Position numbers and translations under genes: made by a program. Shown piece by piece: positions 9,066 to 17,215 of a stretch of DNA of 64,000 nt (position 1 is the stretch's first letter; each line of letters begins with the position of its first letter). The notes under the pieces were generated by a model that saw only the letters and a list, made by a program, of their open reading frames with translations, was not told where the DNA came from and did no database searches. The stretch comes from DASTDH01 sp035601575 (GTDB taxonomy: Bacteria; Verrucomicrobiota; Verrucomicrobiia; Chthoniobacterales; JAFAMB01): assembly GCA_035601575.1 (NCBI GenBank), contig DATNNZ010000556.1, positions 1-64,000 on the forward strand, written 5' to 3'.

Positions 9066-9938
9066 TCAGTCAAAATCCGGATGAACCCGTAACGTATCAC
9101 CGATGCGCCGGCGTTCCGGGAGGTGATGAATCCGTCGGACGGTTGCGAGATAGATGTCGATGCTCTGGGCATGTAGCCGTGGATAGAGATCGCTCAAAGT
9201 TTTCCAATCCCATGTTCCCAATCCTTCTGCCGGGTTGGAAATGGCGATCACACTTGCGTAGTTCATGTTGAGTTGACGGGCGTACGCCATTTCCGTCGGT
9301 ACGTTCATCGTTACCAGATCGCCACCAAGCTGTTTAAACATTCTGATCTCAGCGGCAGTTTCAAATCGCCCGCCCGCAGCCTGGATGATCACGCCCCCTT
9401 CATGGACTTTTCTTTTCCCGGCAACTCGGGCTGTCTCCTCGCACAGGATCTTTCTGAGGATCGGGTCATCAGCTGGCACCTGCCGGGACAGAATCCTGGC
9501 TGCTTCGGCATCAAGGACATCAGCGGCGATCGACCGCTTTCGATCGATGTTGAAATCAATAAAATCATCGGCAATAACCCAGTCGCCCAGTTTGTATGCG
9601 GGGTTGATGCTTCCAGCCGTAGCACCGCCAAGAACATCACTCACTCCAAGATGATGTAGAGTGCCCCAAACTCTGAGCAGAGACTCCTGCTCGGCGACTC
9701 CTGATGCTGCGGTGGAGGAGCCATGCAGCGTGACGTGATAAAAAGGTGCGCCTTCGAATTCTCCGTAGTAGACCGAGGGGGAAGAGCCGCATCGTGTCTC
9801 CAGTGTAAAAGCGGTCGAGACGTGAGACGAGGTGGCGAGCGCATGCGCGATGTTGGTACCGCCAACGATGCAAATGCTGGCTTTGGGCGGCTCGGTGGAG
9901 GCATAGCGCGAATAGTGAGTGACAGGAAGTGAATCCAT
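9066..9938 (-). CDS. mtnP: S-methyl-5'-thioadenosine phosphorylase
   Basis: Cleaves methylthioadenosine with phosphate to adenine and methylthioribose-1-phosphate (methionine salvage; also related to other purine nucleoside phosphorylases). With the ATG at 9938 the protein has 290 residues, the normal length. Family segments are clear: GGTNIAHAL near the start, the substrate loop in GGRFETAAEIRMF, GGDLVTMNVPTEMAYARQL, and the Asp-containing C-terminal region. It is divergent from typical MTAP in the phosphate-loop area, so a related nucleoside phosphorylase specificity is possible. Adenine formed here could feed the adenine deaminase encoded downstream. Confidence 0.85.
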   Translation of the reverse strand: MDSLPVTHYSRYASTEPPKASICIVGGTNIAHALATSSHVSTAFTLETRCGSSPSVYYGEFEGAPFYHVTLHGSSTAASGVAEQESLLRVWGTLHHLGVSDVLGGATAGSINPAYKLGDWVIADDFIDFNIDRKRSIAADVLDAEAARILSRQVPADDPILRKILCEETARVAGKRKVHEGGVIIQAAGGRFETAAEIRMFKQLGGDLVTMNVPTEMAYARQLNMNYASVIAISNPAEGLGTWDWKTLSDLYPRLHAQSIDIYLATVRRIHHLPERRRIGDTLRVHPDFD

Positions 9939-10085
9939 GTGCGGGCAGAACGTAGGGGTTAGATTAGAATTTAGAATCCAAGGTTTACTACTTAGAATGT
10001 GGAGGCGGTCGCGCTTGGAGCTACCCAATATTCGATGCGCACAGATCCTGCTACCGTCATGCGATGACGCCGAACGCCAAACGCG

Positions 10086-10448
10086 CTACTCGGTAAGCAC
10101 ATGGTCTTCCGCCGTCCACTCGGGCGAACAACAGGCCAGCAACACTAAGGGAACGGTGCCATTGTTAGTGATCTTATGGCGCATTCCCGGAAGGATAATC
10201 ACCGTGTCGCCTGGACTCACTTGCTCTTCCTCATCGTTGATTTTCATCAGGCCGGCACCGCTCAAGATATAGTAAAATTCCTCGGTCACCTTGTGATAGT
10301 GTTCGGTCACAGAGTCGCCGACCGCGATAGTGGCTTCGGCCAGGCTCTGTTTCTTGGCCGAGGAGTTTCTACTGGCGGCCAGCTCCCGAATGATCGCTTT
10401 GTCGGGTGCCACAAAGGCCGGTACTGAATCGCGCCGAACGATTTCCAT
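10086..10448 (-). CDS. Cupin-domain protein
   Basis: A single small cupin barrel of 120 residues. Motif 1 is complete (GDSVTEHYHKVTEEFYYILSG: two His and one Glu for a metal) and motif 2 is present (GDTVIILPGMRHKITNNG). I chose the ATG at 10448, where the text becomes MEIVRRDSVPAF as in relatives; the longer frame starts 13 residues earlier. Such proteins bind a metal and often a small acid, but the reaction cannot be assigned. It lies between MTA phosphorylase and the broken nucleoside permease, beside a large inverted repeat. Confidence 0.8.
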   Translation of the reverse strand: MEIVRRDSVPAFVAPDKAIIRELAASRNSSAKKQSLAEATIAVGDSVTEHYHKVTEEFYYILSGAGLMKINDEEEQVSPGDTVIILPGMRHKITNNGTVPLVLLACCSPEWTAEDHVLTE

Positions 10449-10480
10449 TGTCTGCAAGACCGGAGTTAGCTTTTTCCATG

Positions 10481-10666
10481 CCACCACACAGCACCGCTTC
10501 GCGGTGATGACAAATAGCAGATTGCAAATAGCAGATTTTTGCGATCGCTAATTGTGATCGGAAGGAGCTGTTTCGATTGAGTGGCAATCACGGGAATGAA
10601 CAGAATAAAAAGCCTAATCTGCTATTTGTCATTTGCTATTTGTCATCGCGAAGCGGTGTGGTATGT
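10481..10666. repeat. Long imperfect inverted repeat with AAATAGCAGAT units
   Basis: The left arm (about 10481-10537) contains CACCGCTTCGCGGTGATGAC followed by two CAAATAGCAG units. The right arm (about 10616-10666) is its reverse complement with small gaps: CTGCTATTTGTCATTTGC, then TGTCATCGCGAAGCGGTG. The arms are about 50 bases with a 78-base spacer. The pair sits between the cupin gene and the start of the nucleoside permease remnant. The same AAATAGCAGAT unit recurs at 27211-27240. Confidence 0.7.
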
Positions 10667-10687
10667 GATCTGCTCAATCCGCGCCCC

Positions 10688-11531
10688 ATGTGGCCGCGAA
10701 CTCTTTATTTCGCCCTTCTCTTTCTGGCGTTTCATGGCCTAAGCATTGCCGATGAACTAAATGCTTTTACTCCGCCAACCCTTGATCATCCACTAAAAGT
10801 CAAAGTGGTTGTCGTCGCGATGTTTGAGGTCGGAGCGGATACGGGTGATGTTCCAGGAGAGTTTCAATTTTGGGTGGAGCGCCACAAATTGGATCACGTT
10901 ATATCATTGCGGTTTTACTCCGCTAGGCAAGACAAAGCCGTTCGAGCGGCCACGCAGAGAATCGATTGGCGAAGTCTACACATTGAATTCCGGTCTCGTG
11001 CGCTGGGCCTACGAGCTTACCAGGTCTATCCGATTGGCCGACAACGAAAAGGCGCAACGCGACCGAGCTCGGTACCACGGTTTTTCCAGAGCATTGGCTG
11101 GGCCGGAAGTATTGATGGGGGCGACACTCTCCAGCAGCACTTATTGGCATGGCAAGTTAGTAAACCAGTGGGCTCACGACTGGGTCAAATACTGGACCGA
11201 TGGCAAGGGAGAGTACTACACGACGGCAATGGAGGACACCGGCACGATGCAGGCATTGACTAATTTGGCGAAAGCGGGCCGGGTCGATCTCAATCGTGTG
11301 TTGGTGCTTCGCACGGCGAGCAACTTTGATTCGCCACCGCCGGCAGTCTCGGCTGCTCAGGATCTCAAGGACCAGGAAACTGGCCATTATGCGGCTTATC
11401 TTCCGAGCTTGGAAACGGCTTTTGCCGTTGGCAACCGGGTTGCCTCTGAATTACTCGATCACTGGGAGACTTACTCGATTCAAATTCCCGGCCCAACTTC
11501 GGTTGCCTCACCAAGCCCGAAATCCAACTGA
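10688..11531 (+). pseudogene. Purine nucleoside permease (NUP family) with internal deletion and frameshift
   Basis: The first 70 or so codons from the ATG at 10688 encode a signal-like N-terminus and the conserved opening KVKVVVVAMFEVGADTGDVP plus GEFQFWVERHKLD. Near base 10900 the homology jumps to another frame and continues YHCGFTPLGKTKPFE, LNSGLVRWAYELTR, SSSTYWHGKLVNQWA and YTTAMEDTGTMQALT to a normal end. About 100 residues between the two parts, as I remember the family, are missing. Both an internal deletion and a frame change are therefore needed to explain it. The family is related to nucleoside-binding/hydrolysing proteins and acts at the cell surface. Confidence 0.75.
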
Positions 11532-11536
11532 CTGCT

Positions 11537-13327
11537 ATGACTCGCTTTGATGTACCTCCTTTGGCCAATGTCACGCGCGAGTTGGCGGCGGTTGCTGCTG
11601 AACGGTTGTTGCCGGATCTGGTTATTACGGGGGGACGGCTTTTGTCGGTTTACACCGACCGTTTCCTGCCCAATCGCGAGTTGTGGATCAGCCAGGGGCG
11701 AATCGCAGCGGTAAAACCCGCGGGAACATGTCGAGATTCCAGTATAGCTCATTATGACGGGAAAGGAGGCATCCTTGCTCCGGGACTCGTTGACCCGCAC
11801 GTTCACATCGAAAGCAGCATGATGACCGCCTGCGCTTATGCCGAAGCGGCCTTGCTTAACGGGACGACGACACTTTTTTGTGATAGCCACGAAATCGGCA
11901 ATGTCTGTGATCAGGATGGGATCGAGTGGATGCTGGAAGATGCCCGTCAAGCTCCACTCAACATCTTTCTCACTCTGCCCAGCACGATTCCAGCGACCCA
12001 TCCAGGGCTGGAGACTGCCGGCGGCGACTTAACTCCGGAAAAGATCGGCGCGATTTTTGATCGCTGGCCGGAAGCGGTAGGGCTGGGAGAGAAGATGGAC
12101 TTTATCCAGGTGGTTGAGGGAGACTCCCGTGCACACGCAATTCTGGCAGAAGCGCTGCATCGAGGTCGCCCGGTATGCGGACATATCTACGGACGCGCTT
12201 TCGTTGCAGCCTACGCTGCATCGGGAGTAACCGATACGCACGAAGCCATTGACCCGGAAATCGCAGAAGATTTCTTGGAAGCAGGACTTTGGCTGTTCCT
12301 GCGGGGTGGGCCGCCGACCACTCCTTGGAATAGTCTGCCGCAAGCTATTAAGGTTGTGACGCGTGCAGGTGCGAGTCCGAAGCGGGTCTGTGTTTGTACC
12401 GACGATCGAGATGCTGATGATCTCTTTCTATTCGGTCTGGATTGGGTGGTACGCGAAGCAGTGGAATGCGGTATGTCAGCGGCAACCGCCTGGAGCTGCG
12501 GATCCTTGCATCCAGCCACTCGCTACGGGCTGGATAACGACTTGGGTGCCCTGGGGCCATCGCGGCGAGCAGACATTGTATTGCTGAATGATGATCTCCA
12601 GCCGCAGGCTACCTGGTTTGGTGGGAAGTTAGTCGTCGATGGCCGTAAGCCAACCGAGGCGTTGGAACGAGCTTTGGAGAAACGGTATCGGTACCCGGAT
12701 CGCGCTTATCGTACCGTGTCAATTAAGGAATCAGTACAGCTTATTCCAACCCTTCCGAAGACGGAGGTGAGTGCAAACCTGATTACCTTGGAGGGGGCGA
12801 ACATTCCGACCAAGCACGAAGTAGCCAAGATCAGGCCGGCCACAGATTGGGATACGTTGTTAGCCTTAGAAAATTGCTGCTTCCTCGCCGTAGTCGAGCG
12901 GCATGGGAAAAACGGTAACGTTGCCTTTGGGCTATTGAGAAACTTTGGCTTACACGACGCAGCAGTGGCAAGCTCCGTCGGGCACGACGCGCACAACATC
13001 GTTGTCGCTGGCACCAATGAAGCGGATATGAGGGCGGCGTTGAAATTCATGAAAGAATCGCAGGGAGGCATCTGCATCGTTCGAGATGGTAAAATTCTTG
13101 CCTCGGTCAGATTGCCTATTGCCGGCCTTCTCTCGGATGCACGAGCTCCGCAAGTAGCGGAGGAAACAACTGCACTCAAGAAGGTTTGGAACAAAGTTGG
13201 TTGTCGACTCCCTTATATGGGATTTAACCTACTGCCGCTATCGGTTATCCCGGAAATCCGGCTTACCGATAAGGGATTAGTTTTGTGCCCGGCAATGAAA
13301 ATCGTACCGCTGTTTGAACCGGTATGA
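11537..13327 (+). CDS. ade: Adenine deaminase
   Basis: Converts adenine to hypoxanthine and ammonia with a binuclear metal centre. The 596-residue length and architecture match the Ade family: an N-terminal beta-sandwich, the barrel opening with GLVDPHVHIESSMM (metal-binding HxH), CDSHEIGNV, VCGHIYG, the catalytic VCVCTDDRDADDLF, and the C-terminal domain with SVGHDAHNIVVAG. It starts 5 bases after the permease remnant and overlaps the start region of the nucleosidase-like gene. It is the only obviously intact purine deaminase in the cluster, placing purine flow on adenine to hypoxanthine. Confidence 0.95.
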   Translation: MTRFDVPPLANVTRELAAVAAERLLPDLVITGGRLLSVYTDRFLPNRELWISQGRIAAVKPAGTCRDSSIAHYDGKGGILAPGLVDPHVHIESSMMTACAYAEAALLNGTTTLFCDSHEIGNVCDQDGIEWMLEDARQAPLNIFLTLPSTIPATHPGLETAGGDLTPEKIGAIFDRWPEAVGLGEKMDFIQVVEGDSRAHAILAEALHRGRPVCGHIYGRAFVAAYAASGVTDTHEAIDPEIAEDFLEAGLWLFLRGGPPTTPWNSLPQAIKVVTRAGASPKRVCVCTDDRDADDLFLFGLDWVVREAVECGMSAATAWSCGSLHPATRYGLDNDLGALGPSRRADIVLLNDDLQPQATWFGGKLVVDGRKPTEALERALEKRYRYPDRAYRTVSIKESVQLIPTLPKTEVSANLITLEGANIPTKHEVAKIRPATDWDTLLALENCCFLAVVERHGKNGNVAFGLLRNFGLHDAAVASSVGHDAHNIVVAGTNEADMRAALKFMKESQGGICIVRDGKILASVRLPIAGLLSDARAPQVAEETTALKKVWNKVGCRLPYMGFNLLPLSVIPEIRLTDKGLVLCPAMKIVPLFEPV

Positions 13328-13490
13328 GCTTTCGGGTTGCGACAGACAGATCGCGACACCGCCTTCGCAGACTACGCCGAGACGGATCGCGGGCTCGATA
13401 CCTCGGCAAATCCTGGGTCGTTTCCAGGCGTCGCAAGCGACGCACCCTCCGATCACAGGACCTGTCTTCACCGGGTGGACAGGCCGACCG

Positions 13491-14279
13491 ATGAAGCCAT
13501 GGCTCACGTACTGGGCGTTTTTGCTGGATCTATTTTTTATCGGCTCCTTTTGGACCCAGCGCGGCTCCTCTGCCGAGTTAGAACGCATCGCCATCGTCTC
13601 CGCATTCGATCCCGAATTGATGGCAGTAGAACAAGCAATCATCCCGAAGAAAGCCGAAAGTAAAATCAAGGAAGTAAATGGAACCCGTTTTCGCCTGGTC
13701 GATCGTTACGCCAAGCATCTCTACTTTTTTCTGTCGGGGGTGAGTATGGTCAATGCCGCATTGACGACCCAAATGGCAATCGACCATTTTCGACTTGACG
13801 CGATTATCTTTGCCGGGATCGCCGGTGCGGTGGATCCGGCGCTCCATCCAGGTGATATCGTAGTGCCCGCTTATTGGATCCACCAAATCGAATCCGACTG
13901 GTTGAATCCGGATTTGAACAAATCGGGGAGCTATGTTTTGCCAGAATTTTACCGACCAAAGTACGCGCACTTCGAAATGATTTTTCCGGCTGACGTGCGC
14001 GTGGTGAGAAAGGGTGATGCGAAGAGCCGCCAAGTGCACGCTTTTCCGGCTGATCGTTACCTATTGGGCTGCGCGGAAAGTGCCGCGAACCGCGTCCGAT
14101 TGGTCGACGCAAAGGGAGAGCACCGGTCGGTCTACATCGGTGGCAACGCGATGAGCGGGCCGGTATTCCTGGATAATCGTGATTTTCGCGAGTTTGCTTT
14201 CCGTACTTGGAAGGTTCGTCTACACGAAATGGAAGGCACCGCGATAGCGCAAGTAGGATATGTCAATCGTGGACCATAA
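13491..14279 (+). pseudogene. MTA/SAH-nucleosidase-like protein, truncated before the catalytic Asp
   Basis: From the ATG at 13491 the product has 262 residues: a signal-like hydrophobic N-terminus (about residues 4-22), then a nucleoside phosphorylase/nucleosidase fold (RIAIVSAFDPELMAVEQ, FLSGVSMVNAALTTQMAID, FAGIAGAVDPALHPGDIVVP). The purine-site Glu segment HEMEGTAIAQVGYVN is present. The frame then stops after three more residues, where relatives continue into the RxxSD segment with the catalytic Asp and a final helix. I checked all three downstream frames and found no such segment. It may be a recently truncated gene; an inactive exported binding protein cannot be excluded. Longer in-frame starts exist from 13314. 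Confidence 0.65.
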
Positions 14280-14542
14280 CGGGCGCAGAAATGAGCTTGG
14301 GGTAATGGAATATTGGTAGCGGCGACTGTCCCTCTGTTCTCTGCTGTGGCGGGACGGAAAAGTTTGCCCGAAGCGATCGGTGTGGCCCAAAAACCGCAGT
14401 CGCCACCGTTGCCGCAGTGGAAGAAGTGGATAAGCCGAAACGGCAAGATATCCTCATTGGTAAGGCGAAAATGGATTTTCGACCTCAATCAGAGATTGCG
14501 TAGATTACGCTCCGAGTTACTCCTCTTTAATACGCTATTATT

Positions 14543-15100
14543 ATGGCTGATTTTTCGCGTTCAAAACCCGTCGGCATGGCCGAAAAACTTATTCAGCATT
14601 TCAAGATGGAAAAAATTCCAGCCGAAGGTCCTTGGTTCACTGTCACGTATCGCAGCGAGGATGTGTTGGATGCTAAGAGTTTGCCGGACCGCTACATAGG
14701 CAGTCGTGTCGCCGGTACGGCCATCTATGCGGTCCAGACCAAAGAGGATTTTTCTGCCATCCACAAATTAATGACCGATGAAATTTGGCATTATTATGGA
14801 GGAGATCCCCTGGAGATGCTGTTGCTCTGCCCTGATGGCCGCGGTGAAATAGTCGTCATCGGCCCTGACGTATTCAAAGGACAACATCCGCAATTCGTGG
14901 TTCCCCGCGACGTCTGGCAAGGATCCATGCCGATCGGCCCCGAATCGGAATCCTATTCATTTTTCGGCAACACGCTGGCGCCAGGGTTTGAGTTTGACGA
15001 TTTTGCAATGGGGTACCGAGCTGAATTGCAAGAGAAGTATCCTCAGTTTGCAGATCATATCGCACGTCTGACCCGCGCGGAGTTTGCCATACGGGATTGA
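14543..15100 (+). CDS. Cupin_5 (DUF985) family protein
   Basis: A 185-residue cupin of the DUF985/YML079w type. The fold signature is continuous: TYRSEDVLD, GTAIYAVQTKEDFSAIHKL, DEIWHYYGGDPLEMLLL, QFVVPRDVWQGSMP and LAPGFEFDDFAM. The structural relatives bind a small ligand, but no reaction is established. It stands between the truncated nucleosidase and an SDR gene on the same strand, possibly in one transcript. The start at 14543 is the first ATG and precedes the family match by about 10 residues. Confidence 0.85.
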   Translation: MADFSRSKPVGMAEKLIQHFKMEKIPAEGPWFTVTYRSEDVLDAKSLPDRYIGSRVAGTAIYAVQTKEDFSAIHKLMTDEIWHYYGGDPLEMLLLCPDGRGEIVVIGPDVFKGQHPQFVVPRDVWQGSMPIGPESESYSFFGNTLAPGFEFDDFAMGYRAELQEKYPQFADHIARLTRAEFAIRD

Positions 15101-15162
15101 CAGTTTAAGGTCGCCAGCGGCGACTGTGCCGCTAAGTCACTCCACAGAAAAACCGCGAACCT

Positions 15163-15885
15163 ATGAATATTCTTGTTCCTGAAGTGGCCGTAGTCGCAGG
15201 TGTTGGTCCAGGACTTGGAGCATCTTTGGCACGTAAATTTGCTAGAGAAGGCTGCCGGGTTGCTCTGTTAGCCAGGTCATCCGATTTTCTTGAATCGTTA
15301 ACCAGCGAGCTTGGCGGAAAAGGCGCTGTCGCTTTTCCCACTGATGTCGGTGAGGCTGATCAGGTGGGCCTGGCATTCCAGCGAATCCGCCAACAACTCG
15401 GCCCAGTCGATCTTTTAGTCAACAATGCCAGTGCCGGTGGCCCTTTCGGACAGCCCTTCGTTGAGGTCGCTTCGGAAAGCTTTATCCGCGGTTGGCAAGT
15501 CGGTGTTCTCGGCTCCTTCCTCTGCTCGCAAGCAGTCGTTCCCGACATGCTCAAGCAGGGCGCTGGCTGTATCCTTTTCACCGGCGCGACCTCATCGGTT
15601 CGCGGAGCGGCTATCACTTTCAGCAGTGCAAAATTTGGGCTGCGAGGTCTCGCTCAATCGATGGCCAGGGAGCTATGGCCGAAGGGCATTCATGTCGCTC
15701 ATATCATCGTCGATGGCGTGATTCAAAAGAGTGAGTTTAGCACGGAAACCGAAGACCAAGCTGCGGAGCCGCTCATGAATCCGGCGGCGATTGCAGAAAC
15801 CTATTGGGGATTGGTCAAACAGGACCGCTCCGCTTGGACTCTCGAGCTCGATCTTCGCCCTCATCGCGAGAAGTTCTTGGAGTAA
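15163..15885 (+). CDS. Short-chain dehydrogenase-like protein without the catalytic Tyr
   Basis: A 240-residue Rossmann-fold SDR. The nucleotide-binding turn is GVGPGLGASLAR rather than TGxxxGIG, and DLLVNNAS is typical. At the active site the usual YxxxK reads FSSAK, so the Tyr is replaced by Phe while Lys and the preceding Ser/Thr-rich strand (GATSSVRG) remain. The stretch LRGLAQSMARELWPKGIHVA is well conserved in a subgroup of SDRs that share this change. NAD(P) binding is likely; classical dehydrogenase chemistry is doubtful. It is followed by a VOC protein and a ferritin. Confidence 0.85.
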   Translation: MNILVPEVAVVAGVGPGLGASLARKFAREGCRVALLARSSDFLESLTSELGGKGAVAFPTDVGEADQVGLAFQRIRQQLGPVDLLVNNASAGGPFGQPFVEVASESFIRGWQVGVLGSFLCSQAVVPDMLKQGAGCILFTGATSSVRGAAITFSSAKFGLRGLAQSMARELWPKGIHVAHIIVDGVIQKSEFSTETEDQAAEPLMNPAAIAETYWGLVKQDRSAWTLELDLRPHREKFLE

Positions 15886-15945
15886 GCGTGGTGCGTCAGC
15901 TAAAGAACAACGCATGAGCACGATTGAATCCTTTTAAAGAAACCT

Positions 15946-16353
15946 ATGAGTGTACATGTCTATGGAGTGAATCACGTCGCCATCCAGGTAAACGACATTG
16001 AAAAGGCAAAGGCGTTTTACCAGGACGTTTTCAATCTCGAATTGCAAAGTGGCGGGGAGGGTGATGCGTTTTTCAAAGTGGGAGAACACCAATTCCTCGC
16101 GATGTTTGAAGTGGAAAAGCTCTCGCCTCCGGACGGACGCCACTTTGGATTGATGGTCCGCGATGAAGCCCAGCTAGCGGAAGTTCGGGAGAAAGTCACA
16201 AAAAAGTACGGTTTAAAGCTCATTCCAGGGTTTCGGTGCGTTTTCCGTGATCCGTTCGGAAACCGAATCGATGTGGTCGATCTCCATGATGAATCTCTGG
16301 TCTGGCTATTGCCTTACCAGGAAGTGCAAAAGGCGGGAATCCGTTTCTCGTAA
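15946..16353 (+). CDS. VOC/glyoxalase-fold protein
   Basis: A 135-residue vicinal-oxygen-chelate protein made of two beta-alpha-beta-beta-beta modules. The first has VNHVAIQVNDIEKAKAFYQD, with His as a potential metal ligand. The second has HFGLMVRDEAQLAEVREKV and RDPFGNRIDVVDL. Members include glyoxalase I, dioxygenases and antibiotic-resistance proteins, and this one cannot be assigned further. It lies 50 bases before the ferritin gene on the same strand. Confidence 0.85.
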   Translation: MSVHVYGVNHVAIQVNDIEKAKAFYQDVFNLELQSGGEGDAFFKVGEHQFLAMFEVEKLSPPDGRHFGLMVRDEAQLAEVREKVTKKYGLKLIPGFRCVFRDPFGNRIDVVDLHDESLVWLLPYQEVQKAGIRFS

Positions 16354-16402
16354 GGGTTATTTCCACGTTGTAATTCTTGGGCCTCCGGCAGAGACTTTTT
16401 GC

Positions 16403-16918
16403 ATGGTTGCCCATCCCCAGGTTGTCGCGCCGATCAACGAACAGATCGGCAATGAATTCAGTGCGATGTTGCAGTATTACGCCATCGCGGCCCATTTTGG
16501 GGCGGAAGCCTTACCCGAACTATCCGCCCATTTCCAAAAGCAGGCGGAGGAGGAAAAAGAGCACGCGCTGCGTTTCATCCAATTTCTCCTCGATGCCGGT
16601 GCCCGAGTGAACATTCCGGCGGTACCGGCTCCGCAGGCCTACTTCAAAGCCGCCGAAGAAGCGGTGAAATTATCGCTTGAACAGGAAGAGCGGGTCACCG
16701 CACAAATCAACGCCCTGGTGTCCTTGGCCAAGGCTGAATCTGATTATACCACCGACAATTTTCTCCAATGGTTTGTGAAAGAGCAGTTGGAGGAAGTTGC
16801 GTCGATGGACCAGTTGTTGCGAGTTGTTCAGCGAGCCGGCGAAGCCAATCTTCTGCGTGTCGAGGAATATCTGGCACGTGAGAAAGGCCACGGAGTCCCT
16901 TTGCCACCGCAAGAATGA
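16403..16918 (+). CDS. Ferritin-like iron storage protein
   Basis: A 171-residue four-helix ferritin of the non-haem FtnA type, which oxidises Fe(II) and stores it as mineral inside a 24-mer. Diiron ligands are visible: Glu in INEQIGNEFSAMLQYYA, the ExxEH type segment QAEEEKEHALRFI, and Glu/Gln in FLQWFVKEQLEEV. The ATG at 16403 was chosen because an upstream frame extension overlaps the preceding gene and has no family likeness. Downstream is an FAD-oxidase remnant. Confidence 0.9.
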   Translation: MVAHPQVVAPINEQIGNEFSAMLQYYAIAAHFGAEALPELSAHFQKQAEEEKEHALRFIQFLLDAGARVNIPAVPAPQAYFKAAEEAVKLSLEQEERVTAQINALVSLAKAESDYTTDNFLQWFVKEQLEEVASMDQLLRVVQRAGEANLLRVEEYLAREKGHGVPLPPQE

Positions 16919-16961
16919 GCGGCGTGGCTTCATTTTATCCAAGCGCGGAGTAGGCGACACA

Positions 16962-17215
16962 GTTCGCCGCTGGACAATTTGCTAGAAGCTGATCTGGTGT
17001 TGGCCGATGGCAGCTTCGTGACCGCGAGTGCCAGAGAAAATGCGGATCTTCTCTGGGCCATACGAGGTGGCGGCGGAAACTTCGGTATTGTTACTTCGTT
17101 CCTCTTTCGTGGACACCCGATTGATCAAGTTTACGCCGGTCCGATGCTTTGGGAGATGGAGCATGCGCGCGAGCTGTTGGAATGGTACCGCGAGGTTGCG
17201 CCCTCGTTCCCGCGT
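16962..17215 (+). pseudogene. Internal fragment of an FAD-linked oxidase (BBE-like)
   Basis: About 85 codons match the middle of FAD-binding oxidoreductases of the berberine-bridge/FAD_binding_4 type: LDNLLEADLVLADGSFVTAS, ENADLLWAIRGGGGNFGIVT and a following helix ending near EVAPSFP. The covalent-FAD N-terminal domain and the substrate domain are missing. The similarity ends where the oppositely oriented dehydrogenase gene begins, so the dehydrogenase 3' end seems to border the deletion point. No start codon with a ribosome-binding site is seen. Confidence 0.7.

Noticed and set aside
15226..15243. TTGGCACGTAAATTTGCT resembling a sigma-54 promoter
   Set aside because: The spacing between GG and GC is 11 instead of 10, and it lies inside the SDR coding region.
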